A stretch of DNA of 64,000 bases from Oscillospiraceae bacterium (lineage in GTDB: Bacteria; Bacillota; Clostridia; Oscillospirales; Oscillospiraceae), in the NCBI GenBank assembly GCA_017416245.1, contig JAFQCX010000010.1, forward strand, positions 1-64,000, read 5' to 3'. The stretch's first letter is position 1. The number at the start of each line of letters is the position of its first letter. The notes under the pieces were generated by a model, which was not told where the DNA came from, searched no databases, and saw only the letters and a program-made list of their open reading frames with translations. The position numbers and the translations under genes are program-made. Shown here piece by piece: positions 16,966 through 25,748 of this stretch.

Positions 16966-17979
16966 TTATCCCCGGACATTCCACCCTGTAGGGATGAAAA
17001 GTTCGGTATATTTGTTTACTGCGTAGTTATCTGTCATACCGGCAATGTAATCGCAAACGGTACGCTCCATTCCCTCCAGGGACATTTGGGGCTGAAAATC
17101 CTCAGGGATCGCCTCGGGGTGGGTGTAGTAGTACTCATACAGCCGCTTCAGCATCGCCTTTGCCTTGGTCTCCTCGCCCTTGGCAACGGGATTGCGGTAG
17201 ACCCGTTCAAACATAAATTCCCGCAGCTCCTGCAGCGCCTTTTCCACCTGCGGTGACAGGGTAATTTCCCCCGCCTCACGGGAGGTGGTGATCATATCGC
17301 ACACCAGGGTGTTGATCCTGGAGGAGTGGGTCGTGCCTAGGGTTTTCAGCACAAGCTTGGGGATATCGCTATTCTGCAGAATACCTGCCCGGATCGCATC
17401 GTCAATATCGTGATTTACGTACGCCATACGGTCTGCCCAGCGGACGATTTGCCCCTCCAGGGTCTCCGGAATCAACGGGCCTGTGTGGCCCAGAATTCCC
17501 ATACGCACCTCATATGTAAGGTTCAGGCCCTCGCCTCCGTTTTCCAAAACGTCCACTACCCGCAGGCTCTGCTCATTATGGCAGAAGGGCTGTCCCATCG
17601 CCTCGGACAGGGCTACCTCTCCTGCGTGACCGAAGGGGGTATGTCCCAAATCGTGACCCATTGCCGCCGCCTCTGCCAGATCCTCATTCAGATCCAAGGC
17701 CTTGGCAATGGTACGGGCGATCCGCGCCACCTCTAAGGTATGGGTCATACGGGTGCGGTAGTGGTCACCCTCCGGGCGGAGAAATACCTGGGTCTTATGC
17801 ATCAGTCTGCGGAAGGCCTTGCTGTGGACAATTTTATCCGTATCCCGCTGATAGGCAGTGCGCACATCCTCTGCCCTCGCCTCCTCCGGGTGCAGTCTGC
17901 CCCTGGTTTCATCGGCAAAGGATGCCCGTTTGTTCAGTTGCAGGTGCTCCAATCTTTCCAGTTCTTCCCGAATAGTCAT
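16966..17979 (-). CDS. dgt: dGTPase-like HD phosphohydrolase
   Basis: 337 residues. Deoxyguanosinetriphosphate triphosphohydrolase-like enzyme that removes tripolyphosphate from dNTPs. The HD-domain motifs are visible: RTRMTHTLEV, then GHDLGHTPFGHAGE. I use the ATG at 17979, with GAGGAG eight bases upstream; an upstream GTG at 17988 lies against that site. It directly follows yigZ. The substrate range of this subgroup is broader than dGTP. Confidence 0.9.
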   Translation of the reverse strand: MTIREELERLEHLQLNKRASFADETRGRLHPEEARAEDVRTAYQRDTDKIVHSKAFRRLMHKTQVFLRPEGDHYRTRMTHTLEVARIARTIAKALDLNEDLAEAAAMGHDLGHTPFGHAGEVALSEAMGQPFCHNEQSLRVVDVLENGGEGLNLTYEVRMGILGHTGPLIPETLEGQIVRWADRMAYVNHDIDDAIRAGILQNSDIPKLVLKTLGTTHSSRINTLVCDMITTSREAGEITLSPQVEKALQELREFMFERVYRNPVAKGEETKAKAMLKRLYEYYYTHPEAIPEDFQPQMSLEGMERTVCDYIAGMTDNYAVNKYTELFIPTGWNVRG

Positions 17980-17984
17980 TACTC

Positions 17985-18614
17985 TCACTCCTCTATGGGA
18001 AATGCGCGGTACTCCTGACCGGTTTCCATTCCCTCCACCGTGCCGGAGGTCATATCCAGTATTTTATCCAAAAACCCTTGGGCTTGGGGCTGGGCAACCA
18101 GAATCTCCAGCTCAACCTCCGCGCCGAATTGGGTGTCGCGGATAATGCCGCCAAAGCTTTCTGTTTCCAGCTTGACCCGTTCATAAAAATTGTAGGGGCA
18201 AGGTATGTACAGTACGCTCCACACCCGTTTTATGGATTTACCTGCTGCGTTTACCGCGATCTTTGCGCCCTTGGTATAAGCTCTCACCAGGCCGCCTGCG
18301 CCCAGCAGAATGCCGCCAAAATAGCGGGTCACCACGCACAGTACGTTGTTCAGATTCTCCTTTTGGAGCACCTGCATCATAGGATTGCCGGCAGTGCCCC
18401 CCGGCTCTCCGTTGTCGGAGAATCGGGCAGGGCCGTCTTTAATTACATAAGCCCAGCAATTGTGGGCGGCATCACTGTAAGTCTTTTCCATTTGGCGGAT
18501 TCTCTCCTGGGCCTCTTCTTCCGATTCCACAGGCCAGATCCTGCCGATAAATCTTGACTTTTTCTCTACAAATTCGTCTTCGCCATAGCCACTGGGTACC
18601 AAATATTCCTCCAA
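17985..18614 (-). CDS. YigZ/IMPACT family protein
   Basis: 209 residues. The N-terminal domain has the IMPACT signature (KKSRFIGRIWPV, then DAAHNCWAYV and FSDNGEPGGTAGNPMMQVL), followed by a small ferredoxin-like C-terminal domain (DUF1949). It is linked to translation in eukaryotes; the bacterial role is unclear. The start codon is TTG, chosen because AAAGGAG in the 3' end of hflX is well spaced from it. It starts 4 bases after the hflX stop. Confidence 0.9.
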   Translation of the reverse strand: MEEYLVPSGYGEDEFVEKKSRFIGRIWPVESEEEAQERIRQMEKTYSDAAHNCWAYVIKDGPARFSDNGEPGGTAGNPMMQVLQKENLNNVLCVVTRYFGGILLGAGGLVRAYTKGAKIAVNAAGKSIKRVWSVLYIPCPYNFYERVKLETESFGGIIRDTQFGAEVELEILVAQPQAQGFLDKILDMTSGTVEGMETGQEYRAFPIEE

Positions 18615-18617
18615 GGC

Positions 18618-19886
18618 TTAACACTCCTTTGTAATATACTCTTTCAATCGTCCGTATAAAATAGGGTCGACAATGGTTTCTACCACGATTCCCTCAGCCG
18701 TATAATCGGTGTTCAGTACCTGCGCGGTGGAATGAAGGGTGTCCACCATACCACCCGCAGAATAGGGCAGCGTTACCACGATGTGGTGCCGGCTTTGACC
18801 CAGCGCGTTTTCGATCGCCTGCAGGAGGGTATCCATACCATAGCCCTGCTTGGCAGAGATTTTTACGATGTCCTGCCCCACGGGAATATCCTCGGGGCTC
18901 ACCAAGTCTGCCTTGTTATAGCACTGCAAGACCTTTGTGCCGGGCTTTGCCAATTTAGCAATCAGGCTATCCACCACTTCGATATGCTCCTGTCGGTTGG
19001 GGTCAGCGGAATCGATCACGTGGAGCAGCAGATCTGCATATTCCAGTTCCTCCAGTGTCGCCCGGAAGGCATCCACCAAATGGTGGGGCAGCTTGGCGAT
19101 AAAGCCAACGGTGTCAGACAGGATCACATCCAGATTATCGGACACGGTGAGCTGACGGGAGGTGGTATCCAGGGTGTCGAACAAACGGTTATTGGCAGGT
19201 ATGCCAGCGTCAGTCAAGTGGTTTAAGAGGGTGGATTTGCCTGCGTTGGTATAGCCGACGATTGCCACCACCGGCACAGAATTTTTCTGCCGCCGCTCCC
19301 GCTGCACGCTACGCACCTGCCGCACCTGCTCCAGCTCACTCTGCAATCGGGCAATTCGCTCCCGAATGTGCCGCTTATCTGACTCCAGCTTGGTTTCACC
19401 GGGGCCACGGGTGCCGATGCCACCGCCTTGACGGGACAGACTCTTGCCCATACCGGACAATCTGGGCAGCAGGTACTTATACTGGGCAAGCTCTACCTGC
19501 AGGCGACCCTCTTTGGTCTTGGCCCGCTGGGCAAAGATATCCAGAATCAACGCGCTTCTGTCCAAAACAGTTACGCCTAAAATTTCCTCCAATGCCCGAA
19601 TGTGGCCGGGGGATAATTCATTATCGAACACGACCATTGTGGCTTCGGTGAACTCACAGAGCATTTTCACTTCCTGTGCCTTGCCCTCGCCGATAAAGCT
19701 ATGGGCATCGGGGGCGTGGCGGTTTTGGAGAATTTTGCCCGTGCAAAAACCGCCGGCGGTCTCCAAAAGGGCTTCCAGCTCCTCTAAGGTCTCGTCGGTT
19801 GCGGTTTGTTGGGCGGTGAAGCAATCGGCATTCAGGCCTACCAGCACCGCCCGTTCTACCTTATTTTCTTCAAAATTCTGTTCCAT
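18618..19886 (-). CDS. hflX: Ribosome-associated GTPase HflX
   Basis: 422 residues. HflX splits stalled or hibernating ribosomes. The N-terminal nucleotide-binding domain is followed by the Gly-rich linker (GGGIGTRGPGETKLE), a helical segment, and the G domain: GYTNAGKST (G1), DTVGF (G3) and NKAD (G4). I start at the ATG at 19886, with GAGGGG seven bases upstream; a reading from 19901 overlaps that site. It leads a short hflX-yigZ-dgt set. Confidence 0.93.
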   Translation of the reverse strand: MEQNFEENKVERAVLVGLNADCFTAQQTATDETLEELEALLETAGGFCTGKILQNRHAPDAHSFIGEGKAQEVKMLCEFTEATMVVFDNELSPGHIRALEEILGVTVLDRSALILDIFAQRAKTKEGRLQVELAQYKYLLPRLSGMGKSLSRQGGGIGTRGPGETKLESDKRHIRERIARLQSELEQVRQVRSVQRERRQKNSVPVVAIVGYTNAGKSTLLNHLTDAGIPANNRLFDTLDTTSRQLTVSDNLDVILSDTVGFIAKLPHHLVDAFRATLEELEYADLLLHVIDSADPNRQEHIEVVDSLIAKLAKPGTKVLQCYNKADLVSPEDIPVGQDIVKISAKQGYGMDTLLQAIENALGQSRHHIVVTLPYSAGGMVDTLHSTAQVLNTDYTAEGIVVETIVDPILYGRLKEYITKEC

Positions 19887-19972
19887 GGGCACACCCCTCA
19901 TACTTCTTCAGTTTACATTATAACACATTTTTTCGCAAACGCACACTATTTATGTAAAAAAAGTGTAAAAAA

Positions 19973-20032
19973 ACGGACGAGCGCTGCTCGCCCCTACAGC
20001 CTATGGGCGGTGGGAGCAAGTCCCCGTCCTAC
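19973..20032. repeat. Family B palindrome (GGGGCG type)
   Basis: CGGACGAGC GCT GCTCGCCCC is followed by GGCGGTGGGAGCAAGTCCCCG and CCTAC. It matches the motif family at 35682-35809, 38421-38501, 55295-55333 and 57040-57113. It occupies the gap between rpmE and hflX. Confidence 0.6.
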
Positions 20033-20040
20033 TAAAGACA

Positions 20041-20082
20041 AAAAGAAAAAAGTCCGTACTACATTTCGTAGCACGGACTTAA
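20041..20082 (-). terminator. Terminator of rpmE
   Basis: On the minus strand AAGTCCGT pairs with ACGGACTT, with a CTAC/GTAG inner stem, followed by seven T residues. Confidence 0.8.
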
Positions 20083-20085
20083 ATC

Positions 20086-20286
20086 TTACTTCAAGCCGAA
20101 TCTCTTGTTGAAACGGTCAACACGTCCACCGGTGTCAACCAGCTTCTGCTTGCCGGTATAGAAGGGGTGGCACTTAGAGCAGATTTCAACCTTGATGTCC
20201 TTCTTGGTGGAGCCGGTCTCAAAGACGTTGCCACAAGCACAACGGATCGTTGTCTGTTCGTAATTAGGATGGATACCTTCCTTCAT
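20086..20286 (-). CDS. rpmE: 50S ribosomal protein L31
   Basis: 66 residues. This is the zinc-binding (C+) form, with Cys16, Cys18, Cys36 and Cys39 and the conserved HPFYTG and [10 protein letters not shown] segments. I use the ATG at 20286, six bases after AGAGGTG; a GTG at 20295 would lie in the ribosome site. A single-gene unit with its own promoter and terminator. Confidence 0.95.
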   Translation of the reverse strand: MKEGIHPNYEQTTIRCACGNVFETGSTKKDIKVEICSKCHPFYTGKQKLVDTGGRVDRFNKRFGLK

Positions 20287-20351
20287 GTTGTTCACCTCTT
20301 TCTCGTAGGTTCAAGGGCATAATTACCCCATCAAATCTTAATTGCCCGCAT

Positions 20352-20380
20352 ATCATACCACAACTAAATTCATAATGCAA
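20352..20380 (-). promoter_or_regulatory. Sigma-A promoter of rpmE
   Basis: TTGCAT, 17 bases, TATGAT on the minus strand, about 65 bases before the rpmE ATG. Confidence 0.6.
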
Positions 20381-20411
20381 GTGTTTTTTTCGATTTTTTC
20401 ACAAAAAACCA

Positions 20412-21635
20412 TTAAAACGCCCAGTTGCCGTTGCGGAAAAGGGGGACAACCTTGCCGTCACGGGTGATGGCATCGATATTCATTGTGTCGCAGCCGATCA
20501 TAAAGTCCTCGTGGATCATGGAATCGTTGATGCCCAGCTCCCGGCACTCATCCAGGGTCTTATTGTGGTGATCCCGAATCGTGTCCGCATAGCCCATACC
20601 CAGCGCCAGGTGGCAGGCGGCATTTTCGTCAAACAGGGTGTTATAGAACAGCAGGCCGCTTTCGGCGATGGGACTTTTCTCGGGAACCAGCGCGCATTCG
20701 CCCAGATAAGCTGCGCCCTCGTCCATAGAGATCATGGTGTTCAGCAGTTCTTCGCCCACCTCGGCCTTTGCCTCCACTGCCTTGCCATTTTCAAAGCGAA
20801 TGGAGAAATTATCGATCAGCTGACCCTGGTAGGACAGGGGCTTGGTAGAATACACGATGCCCTCAGCCTCGCCCCGTTTGGGAGAGATAAAGCACTCCTC
20901 GGAGGGGATGTTGGGGTTGTAGGTGATGCCCTGGCGGCTGGTCTCGCTGCCGCCGCAGAAGATGGCTTCAGGAATCATACCCACAGTCAGGTCTGTGCCG
21001 TTGTCGGCGGTGTAGTGGAGCTTTTCAATGCCCAAACTGTTCAAATATGCGCAGCGGTCATGGATGTTCTTGTTATGCGCCTCCCAGGCGGCAATGGGGT
21101 CATCGGTAACGCGGGAGGTAAAGAGGATCGCCTCCCACAGCTTTTCCACTGCGGCAGAAGTACGCAAACCGGGGAACACCTTCTTTGCCCAGGCTGCGCC
21201 GGGCACAGCGGCGATGCACCACTGCTGGTTACCCTCGCGCTTATCCAGGTAGGGCTTGAGAATGGGATAGCTCATTTTCCGCGCCTTTGCCACCTTCTCC
21301 ATATTCATACCCTTCAGGCCATCGGGGTCTTCGGAGATCAGATGGATACGGGCAGGCATCGTGTCGCAATAGTGCTGCTGGCGGGCTTTCTGAAAATCGG
21401 TGACGGTGCCCATCGTCGTAACAGACTGGTAACGGACGTGGATCTTCTCCAGGGGCTGGTAGTTCCACTCTACAGTGACCTTCTTTGCCTTGGCCTTGTA
21501 TGCCTCCTCCACCACCAATTTTACAAATTCCGGCTGATCCAAATCAGCATAAATGAGAACCTCCTGCCCCTTCTGCACGTTCACACCACAGCGGACGATC
21601 AGATTGGCATAGGCTCTGAGTGCGGTCTTTTTCAT
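20412..21635 (-). CDS. M29 family aminopeptidase
   Basis: 407 residues. A leucyl/general aminopeptidase of the M29 (AmpS/AmpT/PepS) family, which uses a two-metal centre to remove N-terminal residues from cytosolic peptides. Support: the N-terminal YANLIVRCGVNVQKGQ, the TDLTVGM segment, EECFISPKRGEAEGIV (metal-ligand region), and the C-terminal ALGMGY and MIGCDTMNIDA. Length fits the family. It is monocistronic and divergent from the homocysteine methyltransferase gene. Confidence 0.92.
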   Translation of the reverse strand: MKKTALRAYANLIVRCGVNVQKGQEVLIYADLDQPEFVKLVVEEAYKAKAKKVTVEWNYQPLEKIHVRYQSVTTMGTVTDFQKARQQHYCDTMPARIHLISEDPDGLKGMNMEKVAKARKMSYPILKPYLDKREGNQQWCIAAVPGAAWAKKVFPGLRTSAAVEKLWEAILFTSRVTDDPIAAWEAHNKNIHDRCAYLNSLGIEKLHYTADNGTDLTVGMIPEAIFCGGSETSRQGITYNPNIPSEECFISPKRGEAEGIVYSTKPLSYQGQLIDNFSIRFENGKAVEAKAEVGEELLNTMISMDEGAAYLGECALVPEKSPIAESGLLFYNTLFDENAACHLALGMGYADTIRDHHNKTLDECRELGINDSMIHEDFMIGCDTMNIDAITRDGKVVPLFRNGNWAF

Positions 21636-21666
21636 AAAATGTATCTCCTTACATTGATTTTTTCTT

Positions 21667-21695
21667 ATTTTAACAGATTACCCCAACTTCGTCAA
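21667..21695 (-). promoter_or_regulatory. Sigma-A promoter of the aminopeptidase gene
   Basis: TTGACG, 17 bases, TAAAAT on the minus strand. Its -35 box lies 6 bases from the -35 box of the divergent promoter. Confidence 0.65.
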
Positions 21696-21701
21696 TCTAT
21701 G

Positions 21702-21729
21702 TTGCTTTTTTGGTAAAGAAAGCTATAAT
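21702..21729 (+). promoter_or_regulatory. Sigma-A promoter of the homocysteine methyltransferase gene
   Basis: TTGCTT, 16 bases, TATAAT, ending 22 bases before the ATG at 21752. Confidence 0.65.
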
Positions 21730-21751
21730 AGAGAAAAAAGGAAGTGATACT

Positions 21752-22621
21752 ATGTTTACCAAAGAGCAACTGTCTGCGCGTTTTCAAAAAATGGTGCTTT
21801 TGGATGGCGCTACCGGCTCCAACCTGCAGAAAATGGGTATGCCCCGTGGTTGCTGCACCGAGGAGTGGATCCTTGCCAACCCGGATGCCCTGGTTTCCCT
21901 GCAATTAGAATACGTAAAAGCAGGAAGCAATATTCTCTACGCCCCTACCTTTCAAGCCCAGCCCATTGCCTTGGATCGGGTGAATCTTGCCAAGCAGGCA
22001 GAGGCGATCAATGCCCATTTGGTAGCATTGAGTAAATCCGTGTCACCTGACGTATTGGTTGCCGGAAATCTGACCACGCTGGCTGCATTTTGCGACAGCT
22101 ATGATGCAAATAACTTTGATCTGCTGGTAGAAAACTATCGGGTGCAGATCGGCGGTCTTTTGGAAGGCGGCGCTGACTTCTTGGCAGCGGAAACGCTGAT
22201 GTACCCCCAGGAGGCAGAGGCCATTTTCACCGCCGCAGAATTGGAGGGAGCTCAGGCTATGCTGTTCACCTTTACTATGCAAAGTGACGGCAGCCTGTTT
22301 TCCGGCCGGGATGTCGGTCCTGTTTTGAAGGAACTGGAAGAGGCCGGCGCTTGCGCGGTGGGATTTAACTGTGTAGCTGCCGACAATATGACCGCCGGTC
22401 TTGTGAGCAAGCTGCGACGGTATGTGACAGGTCCTTTGGTATGCAAGCCCAACGCAGGCAACCCTGTGATCGGACAGGACGGAATCCCCAACTATCCTAT
22501 GCAGCCTCAGGAATTTGCCGGAGTCGTTGCAGATTGCGCTGCTATGGGCGCCAACATCCTGGGCGGCTGTTGCGGCACTACACCGGCGCACATTGCCGCT
22601 GTTAAAAACCGATTGACTTGA
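21752..22621 (+). CDS. Homocysteine S-methyltransferase family protein
   Basis: 289 residues, a single homocysteine-binding barrel as in the N-terminal part of MetH or in BHMT/MmuM. It keeps the zinc ligands: the Cys of VGFNCV and the two Cys of GGCCGTTPAHI near the C-terminus. The N-terminal LLDGATGSNLQKMGMP is typical. It lacks cobalamin and folate domains, so it either takes methyl groups from a small donor or works with a separate corrinoid partner not seen here. The ATG follows AAGGAAGTG. An in-frame upstream ATG at 21710 lies between the promoter boxes and is rejected. Confidence 0.88.
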   Translation: MFTKEQLSARFQKMVLLDGATGSNLQKMGMPRGCCTEEWILANPDALVSLQLEYVKAGSNILYAPTFQAQPIALDRVNLAKQAEAINAHLVALSKSVSPDVLVAGNLTTLAAFCDSYDANNFDLLVENYRVQIGGLLEGGADFLAAETLMYPQEAEAIFTAAELEGAQAMLFTFTMQSDGSLFSGRDVGPVLKELEEAGACAVGFNCVAADNMTAGLVSKLRRYVTGPLVCKPNAGNPVIGQDGIPNYPMQPQEFAGVVADCAAMGANILGGCCGTTPAHIAAVKNRLT

Positions 22622-22640
22622 TATAGAGGGAGCATCTGTT

Positions 22641-23069
22641 ATGAGGAAAACGCTTGCCACAATATTGGCGTTCCTGTTTGCCTTGTCCCTCTGCGCTTGC
22701 AAAGATGCAGAGAACGCTCTTGCTGACAGTCAAGCGCCTGCGACCTCGCAGGCAGTTCTCCACACCACTGAAAGCAACGAAGCTACCACAACTGACGCAG
22801 TCACTACTGAAACCACAACCGAAACCACTACCGAAACCACCACCGAAGATACAACAACCGCCCATACGCACAGCTTCTTCGAGGGAAAATGCACAAGCTG
22901 CGGCATAACTGACCCCGATCACCAGCAGGCAGCAAACGTGTGGATCCCCACCAACGGAGGCAAAAAGTATCACAAAAGCGCCTCTTGCAGCAATATGAAA
23001 AACCCTGAGGAAGTTACAAAGTCCGAGGCAGAAGCCCGTGGCTTTGACCCCTGCAAAAGATGCTATTAA
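22641..23069 (+). CDS. Small lipoprotein with Thr-rich linker and Cys/His tail
   Basis: 142 residues. The signal peptide ends in a lipobox-like LSLCAC, so it is probably a membrane-anchored lipoprotein. Residues about 45-72 are mostly Thr and Glu in a TTTE repeat. A small CxxC unit (GKCTSCGIT) follows, and the C-terminal ~45 residues carry the pattern YH-x3-SC ... A-x2-GF-x-PCKRC, similar to the Ada-like zinc fold found at the end of secreted nucleases. The function is unknown; metal or surface binding is a guess. It sits 19 bases after the methyltransferase gene and ends at a terminator. Confidence 0.75.
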   Translation: MRKTLATILAFLFALSLCACKDAENALADSQAPATSQAVLHTTESNEATTTDAVTTETTTETTTETTTEDTTTAHTHSFFEGKCTSCGITDPDHQQAANVWIPTNGGKKYHKSASCSNMKNPEEVTKSEAEARGFDPCKRCY

Positions 23070-23097
23070 GAACATATCGTTTTGACTGTTACCATCT

Positions 23098-23135
23098 AAG
23101 CTCCGTAATGCACCGGCATTGCGGAGCTTTTTGTC
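23098..23135 (+). terminator. Terminator after the lipoprotein gene
   Basis: AAGCTCCG-TAATG pairs with CATTG-CGGAGCTT and is followed by TTTTTG. The match is perfect apart from one G-T pair. Confidence 0.8.
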
Positions 23136-23143
23136 CGTGTAGG

Positions 23144-23172
23144 TTGACACGGCAATTGTAAGATTTTATAAT
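23144..23172 (+). promoter_or_regulatory. Consensus sigma-A promoter of GH116
   Basis: Exact TTGACA, 17-base spacer and exact TATAAT. A perfect consensus promoter suggests strong transcription that must be held by a repressor. Confidence 0.8.
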
Positions 23173-23182
23173 GAAAGAAAAA

Positions 23183-23202
23183 CTCCGTGTACGTACACGG
23201 AG
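23183..23202. promoter_or_regulatory. Perfect 20-bp palindrome, candidate LacI operator
   Basis: CTCCGTGTACGTACACGGAG begins 10 bases after the -10 box. It is a perfect palindrome with a central CG, as in LacI-family operators, and a LacI regulator is the next gene of the operon. Because it is followed by GCTTTT it could also form an RNA hairpin. Operator is my first choice. Confidence 0.55.
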
Positions 23203-23223
23203 GCTTTTCAGGGGGACTACAGA

Positions 23224-25746
23224 ATGATTTATAAGAAGAGCAAATTGAAAGAGATCGCGTTTCCTCTCGGCGGCATCGGCACCGGCTCTATCGGACTGGC
23301 AGGCAACGGTGCGTTGGTGGAGTGGGAGATCTTTAACCGTCCCAACAAGGGAAGCAGAAACGGTTACAGCTCCTTTGCCATAAAAGCCCAATTTCCCGAC
23401 GGAAAAAGCGTAATTAAGATCCTGCAAGGCGACCACACCAAGGATCTTTGCGGGCAATATCGGAACACCCCCAAGCAGGAGGGTTTTGGTCACGGCCCCG
23501 ATGCCAGCACTCTGGCAGGTCTTCCTCATTTTAAGAATGTAACCTTTAACGGCAAGTTCCCCATTGCAACACTTACTTTTCAGGACGAGGATTTCCCCGC
23601 CACTGTGGAAATGCTGGCCTTTAACCCCTTTATCCCTTTGGATGCGGACAATTCCAGCATTCCGGCCGCATTCTTTCAGATCAAGATCAAAAGCCATTTT
23701 GACAACGTAAAATACACCGTTCTGTTTACTGTTCACAATCCTTACGGTCCTTCTGTAAACAACAAAATCCACAGCGATAAGTATACTGCGATCCAACTGC
23801 GCCATGCAGACAGGCCTGCTACAGACAAGGATTACGGCGATTTGACCGTCGCGGTAGACGATCCGAATGGCGTATATCAGGAATACTGGTATCGCGGCCG
23901 CTGGCGTGACAGTATGACAACCTTCTGGCGCAATCTTTCAGAGGATACCTTTACAAACCGTCACTATGACGCGCCCGGAAGAGGCCGGGATGTTTGCAGC
24001 GTAGGCACAAGTAAGGTCATCAACAGCAAGGAAAGTCATGCCTTCCGGTTCGCCCTGGCGTGGAACGTTCCCAATTGCTATTACTATAATCCCTACGCAG
24101 AGAATAACGGCAGCGATGTGACGTGGAAGAATTACTATGCTACCTTGTTTGCAGACTCGGCAGAATCCTGTTTCTACTGTTTGGACCACTGGGATACCCT
24201 TTACAAAAAAACCAACCGTTTCTGCCAGTCTTTGCACGGCGCCACCTTGGATCAGGCCGTGATCGACGGGGTTTCCTCCACCCTTGCGGTGCTGAAATCG
24301 CCCACCGTTCTGCGGTTGGAGGACGGCACATTTTATGGCTGGGAGGGCTTAAACGAGCAGGCAGGCTCTTGTCAGGGCACTTGCACCCACGTTTGGAGCT
24401 ATGCCTATGCTCTGTGCTTCCTGTTCCCCGAGTTGGAGCGAAGCCTGCGTGACACCGAGTTCCTATATGACACCGACGAAAACGGAAGGATGAAATTCCG
24501 CACAGCCCTTCCCCTGGGCAGCGACACGGAATCTCCCACTCCCTGTGTTGACGGTCAAATGTCCACCGTTATTAAAATCTACCGGGACTGGAAGCTTACC
24601 GGCAACAGCGATTGGCTGAAAGGTAACTGGGATAACATCAAAAAGGTACTGGAATACGCCTGGAACGAACACAACACCTGGCAGTGGGATGCTGACAAGG
24701 ACGGTGTTTTGGAAGGTCGTCAGCATCACACGCTGGATATGGAATTGTTTGGGCCCTCCTCCTGGCTGCAGGGACTGTATCTTGCTGCTCTGAAGGCAGC
24801 AGCAGAAATGGCTGCATTTTTAGGCGATCACAAGAAAGAAGCAGAATACACCGCGCTTTTCAAAAACGGTTATAGCTGGACGAAAGAAAACCTTTTCAAC
24901 GGCAAGTATTTCTACCACAAGGTCGATCTCAGCGATAAGACTTATACCGAACGCTTCGGTTGCCCGGATTATTGGAACGAGGAAGCAAAGCAGCTGAAAT
25001 ATCAAATCGGCGAGGGCTGTGAGATCGACCAGATGCTGGGTCAATGGCACGCCAACATCAACGGCTTGGGCGATATTTTTGATCAGACGCAACGAAAGGC
25101 CGCTCTTGAAAGTATGCTGAAAAACAATTTCAAAAGCTCTATGCGGGATTTGGCAAATGTGTGGCGTGTATACGCCCTTAACGACGAGGGTGGCGCGATC
25201 ATGTGCGACTATCCCGAGGGTGCGAACAAACCGGCAATTCCCATCACCTACTCTGAAGAATGTATGACAGGATTCGAGTACGCCTTTGCCGGACTTTTGA
25301 TCAGCGAAGGCTTTATCGAGGACGGATTAAAGGTTGTTCGGGCAATCCGTGACAGATACGACGGCGAAAAGCGCAATCCCTGGAACGAAATTGAATGCGG
25401 CAGCAACTATGCCCGGTCTATGGCCAGCTTTGCCCTTTTGCCTATCTTCAGCGGCTTTGCATTTGATATGCCCAACAAGCATATAGGCTTCTCTCCCCTT
25501 CTTGACGGGGATTACAAATGTATGTGGAATTTGGGCTGCGGATGGGGCGATTTCGTAAGATCCGAGGACAAATACCGGGTCATCGTGAAAGACGGCGCGC
25601 TTAGCCTTAGGAGTATTGCCCTTGGGGGTATCGGTTCGGTGAAAACAGTCCGCATTGACGGAAAGCAGATTCCCTTTACACAGGACGGCTGCGGCATTTT
25701 CTTCCGGGATAGTATCATCAAAAAAGAACTGACAATCGAGGTGTGA
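23224..25746 (+). CDS. GH116 family glycoside hydrolase
   Basis: 840 residues. It matches the GH116 family (GBA2-type glucosylceramidase, beta-glucosidase, beta-xylosidase). The N-terminal beta domain opens with FPLGGIGTGSIGLAGNG and VEWEIFNRP, the family hallmark. The catalytic alpha/alpha toroid starts near residue 330 (GSCQGTCTHVWSYA). Glu507 in HHTLDMELFGPSSW is the likely nucleophile by family position. There is no signal peptide, so it acts inside the cell on imported beta-glucosides or xylosides, or on a lipid headgroup. It overlaps the downstream LacI-type gene or lies within a few bases of it. The substrate is not determined. Confidence 0.9.
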   Translation: MIYKKSKLKEIAFPLGGIGTGSIGLAGNGALVEWEIFNRPNKGSRNGYSSFAIKAQFPDGKSVIKILQGDHTKDLCGQYRNTPKQEGFGHGPDASTLAGLPHFKNVTFNGKFPIATLTFQDEDFPATVEMLAFNPFIPLDADNSSIPAAFFQIKIKSHFDNVKYTVLFTVHNPYGPSVNNKIHSDKYTAIQLRHADRPATDKDYGDLTVAVDDPNGVYQEYWYRGRWRDSMTTFWRNLSEDTFTNRHYDAPGRGRDVCSVGTSKVINSKESHAFRFALAWNVPNCYYYNPYAENNGSDVTWKNYYATLFADSAESCFYCLDHWDTLYKKTNRFCQSLHGATLDQAVIDGVSSTLAVLKSPTVLRLEDGTFYGWEGLNEQAGSCQGTCTHVWSYAYALCFLFPELERSLRDTEFLYDTDENGRMKFRTALPLGSDTESPTPCVDGQMSTVIKIYRDWKLTGNSDWLKGNWDNIKKVLEYAWNEHNTWQWDADKDGVLEGRQHHTLDMELFGPSSWLQGLYLAALKAAAEMAAFLGDHKKEAEYTALFKNGYSWTKENLFNGKYFYHKVDLSDKTYTERFGCPDYWNEEAKQLKYQIGEGCEIDQMLGQWHANINGLGDIFDQTQRKAALESMLKNNFKSSMRDLANVWRVYALNDEGGAIMCDYPEGANKPAIPITYSEECMTGFEYAFAGLLISEGFIEDGLKVVRAIRDRYDGEKRNPWNEIECGSNYARSMASFALLPIFSGFAFDMPNKHIGFSPLLDGDYKCMWNLGCGWGDFVRSEDKYRVIVKDGALSLRSIALGGIGSVKTVRIDGKQIPFTQDGCGIFFRDSIIKKELTIEV

Positions 25747-25748
25747 TT

